Origin: Cymodocea nodosa
Taxonomy: Eukaryota > Streptophyta > Magnoliopsida > Alismatales > Cymodoceaceae
Reading direction: 5' to 3'
Assembly: GCA_036874045.1 (NCBI GenBank)
Contig: CM072340.1
Span: forward strand, 5,161,001-5,225,000
Length of the DNA: 64,000 bases
The notes below the pieces were generated by a model. That model worked only from the letters and a program-made list of their open reading frames with translations, made no database searches and was not told the origin of the DNA. Of this stretch, positions 1 through 10,275 are shown piece by piece; within the stretch, counting starts at the first letter, position 1, and every line of letters starts with the position of its first letter. The position numbers and the translations under genes are program-made.

Positions 1-136
1 AAGTATTGTTGCATTACTTGGTGAGAATTTAATTTGCCTTAATTTTCTTTATTGTGTTTGTTTGTTAAAAGGGGTTCCTTAATCTTTTCTTCTTTAAATT
101 TTGCTAGAGGACTAGCAAAGTTTAAGTGTGGGGGGG
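1..136 (+). other. 3' internal end of a G3 gypsy element, with polypurine tract
   Basis: The sequence ends in GACTAGCAAAGTTTAAGTGT followed by a run of seven G (about 117-136), directly before an LTR that starts TGTT. A purine-rich tract of this form, preceded by a 'gactagcaaa.tttaagt' block, also occurs next to the Athila LTRs at 2144 and 10243, so this is the plus-strand priming site of a gypsy element whose body lies upstream of the window. No coding sequence is visible in these 136 bases. Confidence 0.8.
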
Positions 137-1673
137 TGTTCAAGCTTTAATTTTGCCCATTTTTAATGAATTTTATAAGTAATTTTGCATGATATTATAT
201 ATCTATGGTGGATAAATGATATTAATTATAGGTAATATAAGTCTTGAAATATAGTGCAAGATAGAAATTTAATTAACAAGTGCATCCCCCATTGGATATA
301 ATTTTACATGGAACACATTGATTTATTTTGCATGTCCTATGTTGGCTAACATCTCTTGGAGTTCAACTTCCATTAATTGTAGGTAACATATATATGGGAG
401 GAGCTTAATGCAAAAGACCAAAGAAGATGTAAAGAATCAAAAGTTGGTGGACTAAACTTTAAAGAAGAGGACATGCCAACACCTTATTGGCCCTCCTAGA
501 TCTATGGCATCTTATTGGCTTGGTGATAAAACCAAGGTGCCACATCAAAGAGAGAGAAGACAAAACAACATAAATACAAGGGGAGAGGATTTTCGGCCAT
601 GACCTTGGTGCTTCCAACGAGAGAAATAAGGAGGAGAAGAAGCTTGGAGGTGAGGCTTGTGCTTCCAAAGAGAGACCATCCATTCATGCTATTCACCATT
701 CCAAGGGCTAAGGAGAAGACGTCCAAGCTTGGAGGTGGATTTGCTGCCAAGTTCCATTGAATTCAAAGCTCTAGAGAAGAAGATAAGAAGCTCCTAAGGT
801 AGTGACAACTCTTAGAGTTTATTATTTTCTTGTGTAGAAGGAAGAATTGATGAGAAATGGTGGTGAACATCTCAATTATATGTCCTCTTAGCTAGATAGA
901 GTTCAATGAATGTATATGAATGTTTAATTCTTCTTTTCAACTTCTAATTTGCATCCTCTATTCACGTGTATTGTTGGGGCTGTTGGTGAGGCTTTCACAC
1001 GAGTGAATGACACTCATCAATGGTGGCTTGGCGCATTTGAGAAGAAGGTGTGAATTGAAAGAAGAAGAAAATAAGTGTTGATGTTCATTTGAATGAAGAA
1101 CCTATCACTTATATCTAGTTGTTAATTTTAATTTCAGTAGTTAATTGAGTTTGTTATATCTTATATTGATCACATTTTGTCCTAATCAATCTCCAAAAAG
1201 AATTTCTAATGCAAGTAGTATAGTATAGTTTAGCTAGATTAGCAAATAGCATAGTTGCATGCATTTAGTATAAATTAGAATAGAGTAGTATAGTCTATTG
1301 AACCTTCTTGTTTTATTTTTCTTTCCTTAATATTGATGCATGGATATCACTTCTGAAATCACGTGGAACTTGTGTGCATGTTATAATTGAATGAGTTGAT
1401 AGATTTACAAGTAAAGAAATTGATTCACATCACCATTTTCCACTACACATTGCCTTGAAATTGCATGATTTGTGAGCTTGTGTTAACTTTGATTATTCTA
1501 CATTCACATGTCATTAATTTACTGAAGTATACCTAAGAGCTTGAAGAACAAGTTGAGTAATAGTTGATTAAGTCATAAACACAATCCTTGTGGAAGAATG
1601 ACTTGTATTTGCCATGTACACCAAAAGAACTGTGCACTTGCAGCAAAGCTTGAGCTAAAAATATAGCTCAACA
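137..1673 (+). repeat. 3' LTR of a G3 gypsy-like element
   Basis: The LTR starts TGTTCAAGCT right after the polypurine tract and ends AGCTCAACA, giving imperfect terminal inverted repeats. About 100 bases before its end lies a block resembling the ends of the other gypsy LTRs here ('caatccttgtgg...cttgtatttgcc...ctgtgcacttgcag'). The 1537 bp hold no significant ORF; short frames on either strand near 460-750 look spurious. The following bases (ATTAT) belong to an inverted Athila LTR fragment, so the element inserted into older Athila sequence. The other end and target duplication lie outside the window. Confidence 0.8.
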
Positions 1674-2080
1674 ATTATATCACTGAAAACTTAATCACTT
1701 ACAATCTTGCCTCCTCTCCCTATAGAATCACGAACGAAGAGTTGTAAGTTGATCTCCTCCTTAGTATATTGGCATTAACCTGAAACCAAGGCTAGAAGCT
1801 TTATGATCTCCTAAGATATGAGTCGATGCTTAGTGAAAATGGCTTCCCTTTCTGTGATGCGATCACTCCTCACAATGGTTGTTAGTCATCATGTTTGGCT
1901 TGGAATCGACCCGACATCCGAAAAGTATCCTCACAGACCTCCAATGGTTGGTGATTTTGGTGGTGTTGTGGAGCTTCAAGGAACTTCTGATGCTTCCTAT
2001 AGTTAGTGTGGTTCTCCACCTCTCTCCCCACACTTTTTCTTTGTCTTTCTCCTCTTCTTTTATATTTGTTCCAGTAGTTA
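1674..2080 (-). repeat. Athila LTR fragment, inverted relative to AthA
   Basis: This stretch is an inverted diverged copy of about 3240-3610 in the AthA LTR and parallels 9120-9550 of the AthB LTR. Shared landmarks are 'cacttacaatcttgcctcctctccctat' (in parts), 'gatctcctc' and 'atgagtcg..gcttagtgaaaatg'. It stops abruptly at about 2080, where internal Athila sequence begins. Short open frames in it recur in every Athila LTR copy, antisense to the element and variously broken, so I do not call a gene. Confidence 0.75.
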
Positions 2081-2143
2081 GAAAGACCAACTAGTTAGAT
2101 CTTAGTTTGCTAAGGGACTAGCAAAATTTAAGTATGGGGGAAG
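2081..2143 (+). other. Athila internal 3' end with polypurine tract
   Basis: From GAAAGACCAA onward the sequence matches the internal 3' end of AthB (reverse complement of about 10244-10310): a 'gatcttagtttgctaaggg' block, 'actagcaaaattta', then AGTATGGGGGAAG (2131-2143) touching the LTR start TGTTTAG. This is a plus-strand primer tract. Its place immediately upstream of an LTR that also has a primer-binding site downstream is discussed as a finding. Confidence 0.8.
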
Positions 2144-4393
2144 TGTTTAGAATGAAAAAGTGCATAATATTAACGGTTAAATGATGGTTAATTGCATAAT
2201 ATTTAGCTTATCATATGAGAATTAAGCCATCATGTTATAATTGCATTGTTATATGCTTTAATGAAGGAATCTGCATAATTTCAAGGAATTAGTGTTAATT
2301 AAGTATATTTCTGAATTGTCAGTAAGTTGAAGGTTTTTAATTCTTAAGTATCTGAACTTTTTGTTATTTCGGAGAGTTATATTGCATGTACCGGACAATT
2401 ATATTTTAAATGCCTAAAGAATATTTTATTATTTCCTAAAGTACACGTGTTGTAACCTTAATGCATGACTTAAGTAGATTTTCGGTAAGTTGTTTGGTAA
2501 CTATCCGAAAATGCATCTAGGCATTGGATAGTTTGATTTGTAAGTATCTGAAATATCCTTTTATTTATAAAACTTATTAAGGACACATGTTGTTATCTGA
2601 AAACCTAATTTAAGTGTGGTTTTATAATATTAAGCATGATCCATTTTATTTGCATATATTTATATCATGTATAAGTGAATAATAACAACTCATCGAGTTA
2701 GTGTTCTTTTTGTTGAAAGATCACGTGCCAACTCGTTGAGTTACAGGTTTAAAGGTATAAAAAGATCACGTGAGAACTTGTTGAGTTATTGAGTAAAAAT
2801 CATTCATTATATATCTGAACTCATTATGTTAGATTTATGCACATGTTGAATTTAAATGCTTTATTATGTCACATGAGCTGCATATGTATAGCTCGTTAAG
2901 TTAGCATAACTATACGCGTTGAGTTACTTGAATATATACTAAGGTAACGCATTATGTTAGTAAACTTATAAGTTATTTCTTTATTGCACATGTTTTATAG
3001 TTAAATCAACAAAGTAAGTTCGTTGAGTTATCTGTAACTCCATGGACCATTTATTTTCTAATATGCCACTGTAGCAGTTGTAGAAATAGGAAATTCGAAG
3101 GAAAACCACAATTGCATGTATCACGTAGGAATTTACTTGTGGAATGAAGAAGAAATCACCATCGTTGATATGAATGAAGTAAATCCAACTAATCATTTAA
3201 GTAGAAGCAGTTATTACTAAAAGAAATATAAAAGAAGAAAAAAAGGACGAAGAAAGTGTGTGTGTAGAGGTGGAGAACCGTGCTAACTGCAGGAAGCGTC
3301 GGAAGTTCCTTGAAGCTCCACACCACGACCAAAATTACCAACCATCGGAGGTTTGTGAAGATACTTTCCTGATGTCGGGTTGATTTTGAGCCAAACATAG
3401 TGCCTGACAACCATTGTGAAGAGTGATCGCATCGCAAGAAGGGAAGCCATTTTCACTAAGCACCGACTCATATCTCAAGAGATCGTAAAGCTTCTAGCCT
3501 TGGTTTCGGGTTGATGCCAATATGCTGAAGAGGAGATCATCTTACAATTCTTGATTCACGATTCTATAGGGAGAGGAGGCAAGATTGTAAGTGATTAAGT
3601 TTTTAGTGGTGTAATCGCGTCGCATGTAGTGATGAAAGTTTTTATTGTCGATAGAGATTTTACATTTCACCTTTCGTTCATCTTCAAGAACATATCAAAA
3701 CAAAAATACTGAAAACAACTTATCTATGTTTACATTTAGTATTAAAGTGTTGTATTGTTTGTTTTGTATCGTGATTAATGTTATCATTGTCAGTATTGAG
3801 AATGTTTTACATTTGTTTGATTCAGAAAATAGAAAATAGTTTTATTGTTTACTAAAATTGATTCGTTCCAGATATTTAAAGATTTTAATGGTTACTATTT
3901 GAAATATCTGAATGTTAGTGTTGCTTAATGATAAATCTAATATTAACTAACATCAAAGAGCTTAATTGATGTTATTTGCATTCTGTGAACCGCCCAATGA
4001 CTGGCCGAATTCCTTTGTAAATAATAGTATTTAACTGGAAAGATAGGCTCGTGGAGCTAACTTAAGTCCACAAGGTTAGTCCGTTGAGTTAACCATAACT
4101 CCATGAACTAGGTCCATTGCGTTAACTGTAACTCAATGGAGTGCTTAACTGAACATATATAAACTCCAATATAAAAATAGAAACAGTACACAATTCTTAC
4201 TTAATCTTTGTGGGATCGACCTATACTTGCACACAAATACAATATACGCTGTGCACTTGAAGTTAAAATACAAATTGAACTTAATATCTAATTTGTGTGA
4301 AAAGTTGTTTGTTTACTTCTAAAAGTAATTATTGATATAAGCCTAAAAACAAATTCAAACTAGTTTCCTGATTTAACCTTTCACAACTAAACA
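2144..4393 (+). repeat. LTR of AthA (5' LTR)
   Basis: Starts TGTTTAGAATGAAAAAGTGC, as do the AthB LTRs in reverse orientation, and ends CAACTAAACA just before the primer-binding site. At 2250 bp it is longer than the AthB LTRs (1903 and 1868 bp) and clearly diverged. It carries CACGTG boxes (about 2722 and 2766), many GTTGAGTTA / TAACTCAAC inverted repeats, and near 4200-4280 the conserved 3' block '..tgtgggatcgac...tacttgcac...gtgcacttg'. About 2891-2993 it holds a diverged copy of the 105-bp segment shared with S3 LTRs. Confidence 0.85.
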
Positions 4394-4400
4394 AGTTTTG

Positions 4401-4418
4401 TGGCATTGTTGTTGAGGA
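4401..4418 (+). other. Primer-binding site of AthA (tRNA-Asp type, mutated)
   Basis: TGGCATTGTTGTTGAGGA lies 7 bases after the LTR end. AthB has TGGCGCCGTTGCTGGGGA at the matching place, which fits the tRNA-Asp site typical of Athila elements. The four differences (CG to CA or TG type changes and G to A) are the transitions expected from cytosine methylation. Confidence 0.75.
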
Positions 4419-4498
4419 TTGAGAAGCTAAGCAACTGTGAGTGTTGTTTTGTTTTAATAGTAGAGGAGTGTTGTGTGTTTTATTTTCTAATTGAGAAT

Positions 4499-5590
4499 AT
4501 GGCATATGCTTATGCTCAAAGATTTCTGAAACCTATAGTTAGCATATGTGAATTCTACAATTTGGAAGGCCACAAAATCTTTGATTGTTTGAAATTGAGA
4601 CGATTGCAGATGGTTTGATCACATGAACAACACATGAATTATATTCAATATAATAGAGCTGAGTATGAGAATCTTATAGTTTACCCGACTAATGGTTAGT
4701 TTAAAGTGCGTAATATGTTGAGAGATAAGGAAGTTTGGGATAGGTATGATAGACTAGAGCGTAGCTTAGAGTAGAACATGGACAAACTGTAACAATACAT
4801 GTGTCAGCAACACGAAGTCAACCAATTAAGCTATAAGAAAGAATATACAGAACCTAAAATTGATATCATATACGAAACTGAAAAAACCATAATGAAAATT
4901 GATTAAAAATTGAATGCAATGAGATTAGATGATTTGGAAAGAAAACTAAAAGCATTGGATGAATTTACAATGAAATTACAAGTTATGCAACAAGAAAATA
5001 CAAATGAAAATTTTAATGTTACAGATTTGCATAATTTGTAAGATATACAGACAAAAGAAAATACCAATGTAATAGAATTTAAAGAATGTAAGTTAAAACT
5101 AAAAATAGTTAAAGATCATAAGAACAAAAATGAAATACAAGAACATCATGAAAGTAATGAAAATTTGGAAGATGTATGTATAACATTAAGATCTGGAACT
5201 AATATACCACCAAGAATTCAAAAAGAAAGTAATATGAAGGAGGATAAGAACAAAATTCAAAATGATAATGAAAAGGTAATATCTGAAAATTTAGAAATCA
5301 ATGAAGAAAAAATTGAATCTGAAAATGAGACTAAAAATGATCAAGCAAATGAAATGAAAGACAAAGAATCTTGTAAATCACAATCATTAGCACCCTATCT
5401 TGAAAGATTACAATAAACATTTCTTGAGAAACAAGAAAAAATTAGAGAAATTTTTGAAAAGTACAAGTTAACATTCCTTTGTTAGACTTATTGTAGAAAA
5501 TGCTACCTTGTACTAAGTTTCTTAAGGATTGATATACTAAGAAAAGAGAGCGAAAAGTTTTAAGAAAAGTCTTTTTAGCTAAGCAAAGTA
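4499..5590 (+). pseudogene. Athila 5' ORF: zinc knuckle and Gag C-terminal linker to protease
   Basis: The frame begins [12 protein letters not shown] at 4499, about 80 bases after the primer site, and shares that start with the AthB ORF at 16779. A nucleocapsid-type knuckle follows: C-E-F-Y-N-L-E-G-H-K-I-F-D-C, where the second Cys of CX2CX4HX4C is Tyr. Then comes a hydrophilic Lys/Glu/Asn-rich region, open from 5165 to 5416, containing ITLRSGT, which resembles the LRSGK motif before the protease in plant Athila/Tat Gags. In-frame stops occur at about 4616, 4689 and later, and a frameshift lies between 5416 and 5602. There is no capsid-type domain here; that domain is at 38141-39483. Confidence 0.7.
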
Positions 5591-5601
5591 GTTCCTTATT
5601 T

Positions 5602-6306
5602 TTGCCGCAAATTCCTAAAAAGTTATTTGATCCTGGAATCCCTATTATATCATGCATCATAGGAAATATCATTCTAAAAAGAACCTTAATAGACCTAGGT
5701 GCAGGTATAAATGTTATGCCGAGTGATATATTTGCATCCTTAGGATTAGAAGGATTAATCCCTACTAGGACTATTATTCAATTAGCTAATAGAAGTATAA
5801 GATACCCTAGAGGAAAAATAGAGGATGCCTTAATTAAAATCAAAAACTTCATATATCCTATTGATATTGTGATTTTGGATTCCCAACAAATTAAGCATCA
5901 AAATCATGATACATCTTTAATTTTGGGAAGACCATTCTTAGCAATATCAGGGGATGTTATAAATTGTAAAACTAGAGTAATGAAGTTAGCATATGTTAAT
6001 GAGGATACTCAATTAAACATTTTCAAACTAGAAAAGTTTAAGGAGTTAGAAATGTCCTTACATACTGTAGACTTTTTAGAGGATGAGGGAGATATGCTAG
6101 ATGATGTGATTCAAGAAGAATTAAATAGGCAACTAAATTCTGAAACTTTAGAAGTAAGTGAAAGCATACATGTAGAAGGAGATCAAGAAGAGATTTATAT
6201 AGAAGATGAAAATGTTCAATTAGGAGCTCTAGCTTCTAATGGTCAACATTTAGAATTGAAACCTTTACATCCTGAATTAACTTATATATTTCTAAAAGAA
6301 AAATGA
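5602..6306 (+). pseudogene. Athila retropepsin (aspartic protease) segment
   Basis: Open for 234 codons. PQIPKKLFDPG at the start matches the conserved lead-in to Athila proteases. The catalytic loop LIDLGAGINVMP (about residues 30-41) has the D-x-G-A form of retroviral-type proteases, and LILGRPFL (about residues 107-114) is the second conserved element. It would cleave Gag-Pol inside the particle. An acidic stretch follows, up to a TGA at 6304. The same frame continues into RT, so this is one part of a pol frame and has no start of its own. Confidence 0.85.
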
Positions 6307-8066
6307 ACATGTCCAATCATTATTGCTTCAGATTTAAAAGAGGATCAAATTTCTAAATTAAAAGATGTAGTAAAAACTTATAAAGAAGCAATAGGATGGA
6401 CTATGACTGATATAAAAGGGTTAAGTGCAACTTTATGCTATCACCACATATATTTAGAAGAGAATGCCAAACTAGTTTGAATTCTTGAGAGGAGATTAAA
6501 TCCAAACTTTAAAGAAGTAGTCGGGAAGGAAATAGTGAAATGGTTAGATAATGATATAATTTATCTTATTTCTGATAGCTCATGGGTTAGTCCAATCCAT
6601 ATAGTTCCAAAGAAATCGAGATTAATAGTTATTGGAAATGAAAGTCAAGACTTGATATCTATTAGAATTCAATCAGGTTGGAGAGTGTGTATAGACTATA
6701 GAAAGCTGAATGCTGTGACTAGGAAAGATCATTTTCCCTTACCTTTTATAGACCAAATGTTGAAAAAATTAGCAAGGCAAGAATATTTTTGTTTCCTAGA
6801 CGGTTATTTAGGATATAACCGAGTTCCAATAGCATTAGAGGATCAAGAGAAAACAACTTTCACATGTCCTAATGGAACTTATGCTTTTAAGAGAATGTCA
6901 TTCGAATTATGCAATGCACCAGCTACCTTTCAAAGGTGTATGCAGGGCATATTCACTAGAATAATTGAAGACTTTTTAGAAATATTTATAGATGATTTTA
7001 CTATATATGGAACTTCATATGAAGTGTGTTTAAACAATTTAGACCAAGTATTAAAACACTATGTGGAAAAGAATCTAGTTCTAAATTGGGAAAAATGTCA
7101 CTTCATGGTTAAACAAGGAATAGTCTTGGGACATGTTGTTTCAAAGAAAGGGTTGGAAGTAGATAAAGCTAAAATAGAAGTAATTTCTAATCTACCAGAA
7201 CCTAAATCAGTAAAAGATATTAGATCATTTCTAGGACATGCAGGATTTTATAGAAGATTTATTAAAGATTTTAGCAAAATAGCTAGACCTTTAACTAATC
7301 TATTAAAATATGTCTCATTCAACTTTGATAAAAATTGCAAAGAAGCATTTTTCAGGCTTAAGACTAGCTTAATTTCAACTCCTATAATACAAGCACCTGA
7401 TTGGAGCCATCCATTTGAATTAATGTGCGATGCATCTGATTTTGTTGTAGGAGTAGTGTTGGGACAGAAGATAGAAAAATCTCCTAGAGTGTTTCATTAT
7501 GCAAGCAAAACTTTGAATGTTGCTCAAGTTAATTATACAACTACTGAAAAAGTGTTGTTAGCTATTGTGTTTGCTTTAGAAAAGTTTAGATCATATTTGA
7601 TTGGAGCTAAAGTGATAGTACACACAGATCATTTAGTTTTAAAACACCTAATAGCAAAGAAAGAGACTAAACCTAGATTGATCCGATGGATATTATTATT
7701 ACAAGAATTTGATGTAGAAATTAAAGATAAAAAAGGTTGTGAGAATGTAGTAGCAGATCACTTATCAAGATTACAAATAGAAAAATCAAACATTGAAATT
7801 AAGGATAATTTTCCTTATGAACAATTAATGACCATGAACACAATGCCTTGGTATGTAGACATAGTTAATTACTTAGTTACTGGTTTAACACCTAAAGATT
7901 GGAATAGAGAGGATAAGAAATTGTTCTTTTCAAGAGTAAAATATTACTACTAGGAAGACCCATACTTATTTAAGAAATATCCTGATCTGGTTTTAAGGAG
8001 GTGTATCCTAGAAATTGAATATCAAAGCATATTGTCTTTCTGCCATGACCAAGCTATTGACACTAA
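6307..8066 (+). pseudogene. Athila reverse transcriptase, RNase H and integrase N-terminus
   Basis: Same frame as the protease. A TGA at about 6478 sits where Athila has Arg before 'ILERRLNP'. RT runs from about 6535: [39 protein letters not shown], the catalytic FIDDFTIYG (usually F-M-D-D), and [20 protein letters not shown]. RNase H follows with [32 protein letters not shown] and [15 protein letters not shown] at 7951 replaces a Trp (KYYY-stop-EDPYLF). Integrase then starts, and at CHDQAIDTN it is cut by S1. Joining 8066 to 32546 restores the frame into GHFGLGKTAAK. It copies element RNA into cDNA. Confidence 0.9.
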
Positions 8067-8340
8067 TAAAAGGATTGAATGGCACACTAGAGAGGGGGTG
8101 AATAGTGTCCTAATAAAATTTATTTTGCTTTTAAAATTTTGGAAGCTATTAACACTAATGAACCTTGATTAATTGATTTAGGAATTAAAACTTGCAGTGC
8201 ATAAAGTAAAGAACACAAAGAGATTTATAGTGGTTCCCCAAATTGAGTAGTCCACTCCTCAAGGCCACAACCTCGAGAATTCCACTAAGTGCTTTTAAGG
8301 CTAAGCACAAACCTTAAACAAGTTGCTTTTGTAGGCTAAG
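8067..8340 (-). repeat. S1 3' LTR, outer part (before AthB)
   Basis: Begins TAAAAGGATTGAATGGCAC against TGAAAGGATCGAATGGTAC at 29085, so the terminal TG has become TA. It carries the 'agagggggtgaatagtgtcc' block near the LTR edge that all four copia families here share in some form. It is interrupted after GGCTAAG by AthB and resumes at 18792. Confidence 0.88.
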
Positions 8341-10243
8341 TGTTTGGGTTTCCCAGCACTACACTAGAAAAACTTGGATTTGTTACTTCTATTTTTACTT
8401 AGTTAATTTATCTTTATGCCAATTCTTTCTTTTAGAAGTAAACAAACAACCTTTAATACAATTTAGATATTAATTCCAATTTGTACTTTAACTACAAGTG
8501 CACAGTTTCTATTGTATCAGTGTGCAAGTACAAGTCGATCCCATAGGGAATTGCTGACGAATTTAAGAAATGTTTGATTGTGAATAATTCAAATTTATAT
8601 TCAATAAGCACTCCGTTGAGTTACAGTTAACTCAACGGACTAAGTTCGTTGAGTTATGGCTAACTCAACGAACTATCCTCGTGGACTTAAGTTAACTCCA
8701 CGAGCTTGTCTCATCTTTATAATACTGTTATTTACAGAGGAATTCGGCCAACCATTGGGCGATTCCACAGATTGTAAATAACATCAATTAAGCTTTTTAA
8801 TGCTAGTTAACATTGGATTTATCATTAAGCAATACTAACATTCAGATGATTCAAACAATAACCATTAAAATCTTTAAGTTTTTTGTACGAACCAATTTCA
8901 GTAAACTGTAAAATTAATACTAACATAAAACAATCACAAAACTGATACAGATAACATTAATCACGATACAACACAAACAATACAATACTAAAATACAACA
9001 TACAAACAAAGATAAATTATTTTTGGTATTTTTGTTTTGATGTGAACATGGAAATGGGCGAAAGGAGAAATGTAAAGTAATCTCACTTGACAGTAAATAC
9101 TTCCGACACTACTTGCAACGCGATTACACCACTGAAAATTAAACCACTTACAATTCTGTCTCCTCTCCTTATAGAATCGCGAGTCCAGAATTGCAAGATG
9201 ATCTCCTCTTCAGCATACAGGCATCAACCCGAAGCCAAGGCTAAAAGCTTTACGATCTCCTGAAATATGAGTCGGCGCTTGGTGAAAATGTCTTCCCTTC
9301 CCGCGACGCGATCACTCCTCACAATGGTTGTCAAGCATCTTGTTTGGCTCAGAATCGACTCGACATCAGGCAAGTATCCTCACAGACCTCCGATGATTGG
9401 TGATTATGGTGGTGATAACGATGGTTGGTGTGAGACTTCGGAGAATCGCCGATACTGTCTGCAAAAAGCTCAGTGCTCCTCCTATGTATACACTGGCCGT
9501 CCATCGATCGCACCTTCTTCTTTTTTTCTTCTTTTCTTTTATATTTCTTCAATAGTAACTGCTTCTACTTGAATGATCAGTTGAATTTCCTTCCTTGAGA
9601 TCAACGGCGATGATTTCTTTCTCCCTACACGATTGAATTCCTACGTGATACGTGCGAACGTGGTTTTTCCATCCAACTGTCTGTTCCTGTAACCGCTACA
9701 ATGGCATATTAGAAAATATATAGTCCGTGGAGTTACAGATAACTCAACGGACTTTCTTCGTTGATTTAACTATAAAACACGTGCAAAAATAACAACTTAA
9801 GTTTATAATGCTAACCTAACGCGTTGCCTTAGTGTTCAATATAGCAACTCAACACGTATAGTTATGCTAACTTAACGAGTTATAACTTAAGTAAATCTAC
9901 CAGATCTCGACATGTGTACATCTGGAAATAATAAAATATTCTCTCTAAACATAACTGTTCGGCAATTTAAACATAACTATCCGATACATATTCAGTCTAT
10001 CCAACATAACTGTCCGAAATATCAGAAAATTCGGATACTTAAGAATTTCACAGCCTGCAACTTACCGACAGTTCATAAATGTACTAAATTAACATTAATT
10101 CCCCAAAATTAAGCAGATTCTTCAATTAAAGCATATAACAGTGCAATTATAACATAATGGCTTAATTCTCATATGATAAGCTAAATATTATGCAATTAAC
10201 CATCATTTAACAGTTAATAATATGCACTTTTTCATTCTAAACA
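8341..10243 (-). repeat. AthB 3' LTR
   Basis: Plus-strand ends are TGTTTGGG and CTAAACA. The length of 1903 bp compares with 1868 bp for the partner at 16919, mainly because the partner lacks about 35 bp near 17910. It contains GTTGAGTTA/TAACTCAAC inverted repeats (8611-8710), CACGTG at 9778, and a 105-bp segment (9778-9882) nearly identical to S3 LTRs. The 3' edge of the element-sense LTR carries the gypsy 'gtgcacttg..agtt' block (complement near 8495). Short frames at 9267-9572 and 9912-10112 recur in the other LTR copies without conservation of frame, and I do not call genes there. Confidence 0.93.
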
Positions 10244-10275
10244 CTTCCCCCATACCTAAATTTTGCTAGTCCCTT
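10244..10275 (-). other. AthB polypurine tract
   Basis: On the minus strand 'gactagcaaaatttaggtat' and then GGGGGAAG directly precede the LTR start TGTTTAG. The position and composition are those of the plus-strand primer of a gypsy element. The same block occurs at 2111-2143. Confidence 0.9.

Noticed and set aside
459-750. Two overlapping short frames in the G3 LTR
   Set aside because: They overlap each other in different frames, lie inside an LTR and show no domain or coding signature.
9267-9572. A host or element gene beginning MSRRLVKM
   Set aside because: The same frame recurs at 1818-2006, 3283-3471 and about 17850 because all are copies of one LTR. It is antisense to the element, is broken differently in each, and has no known domain.
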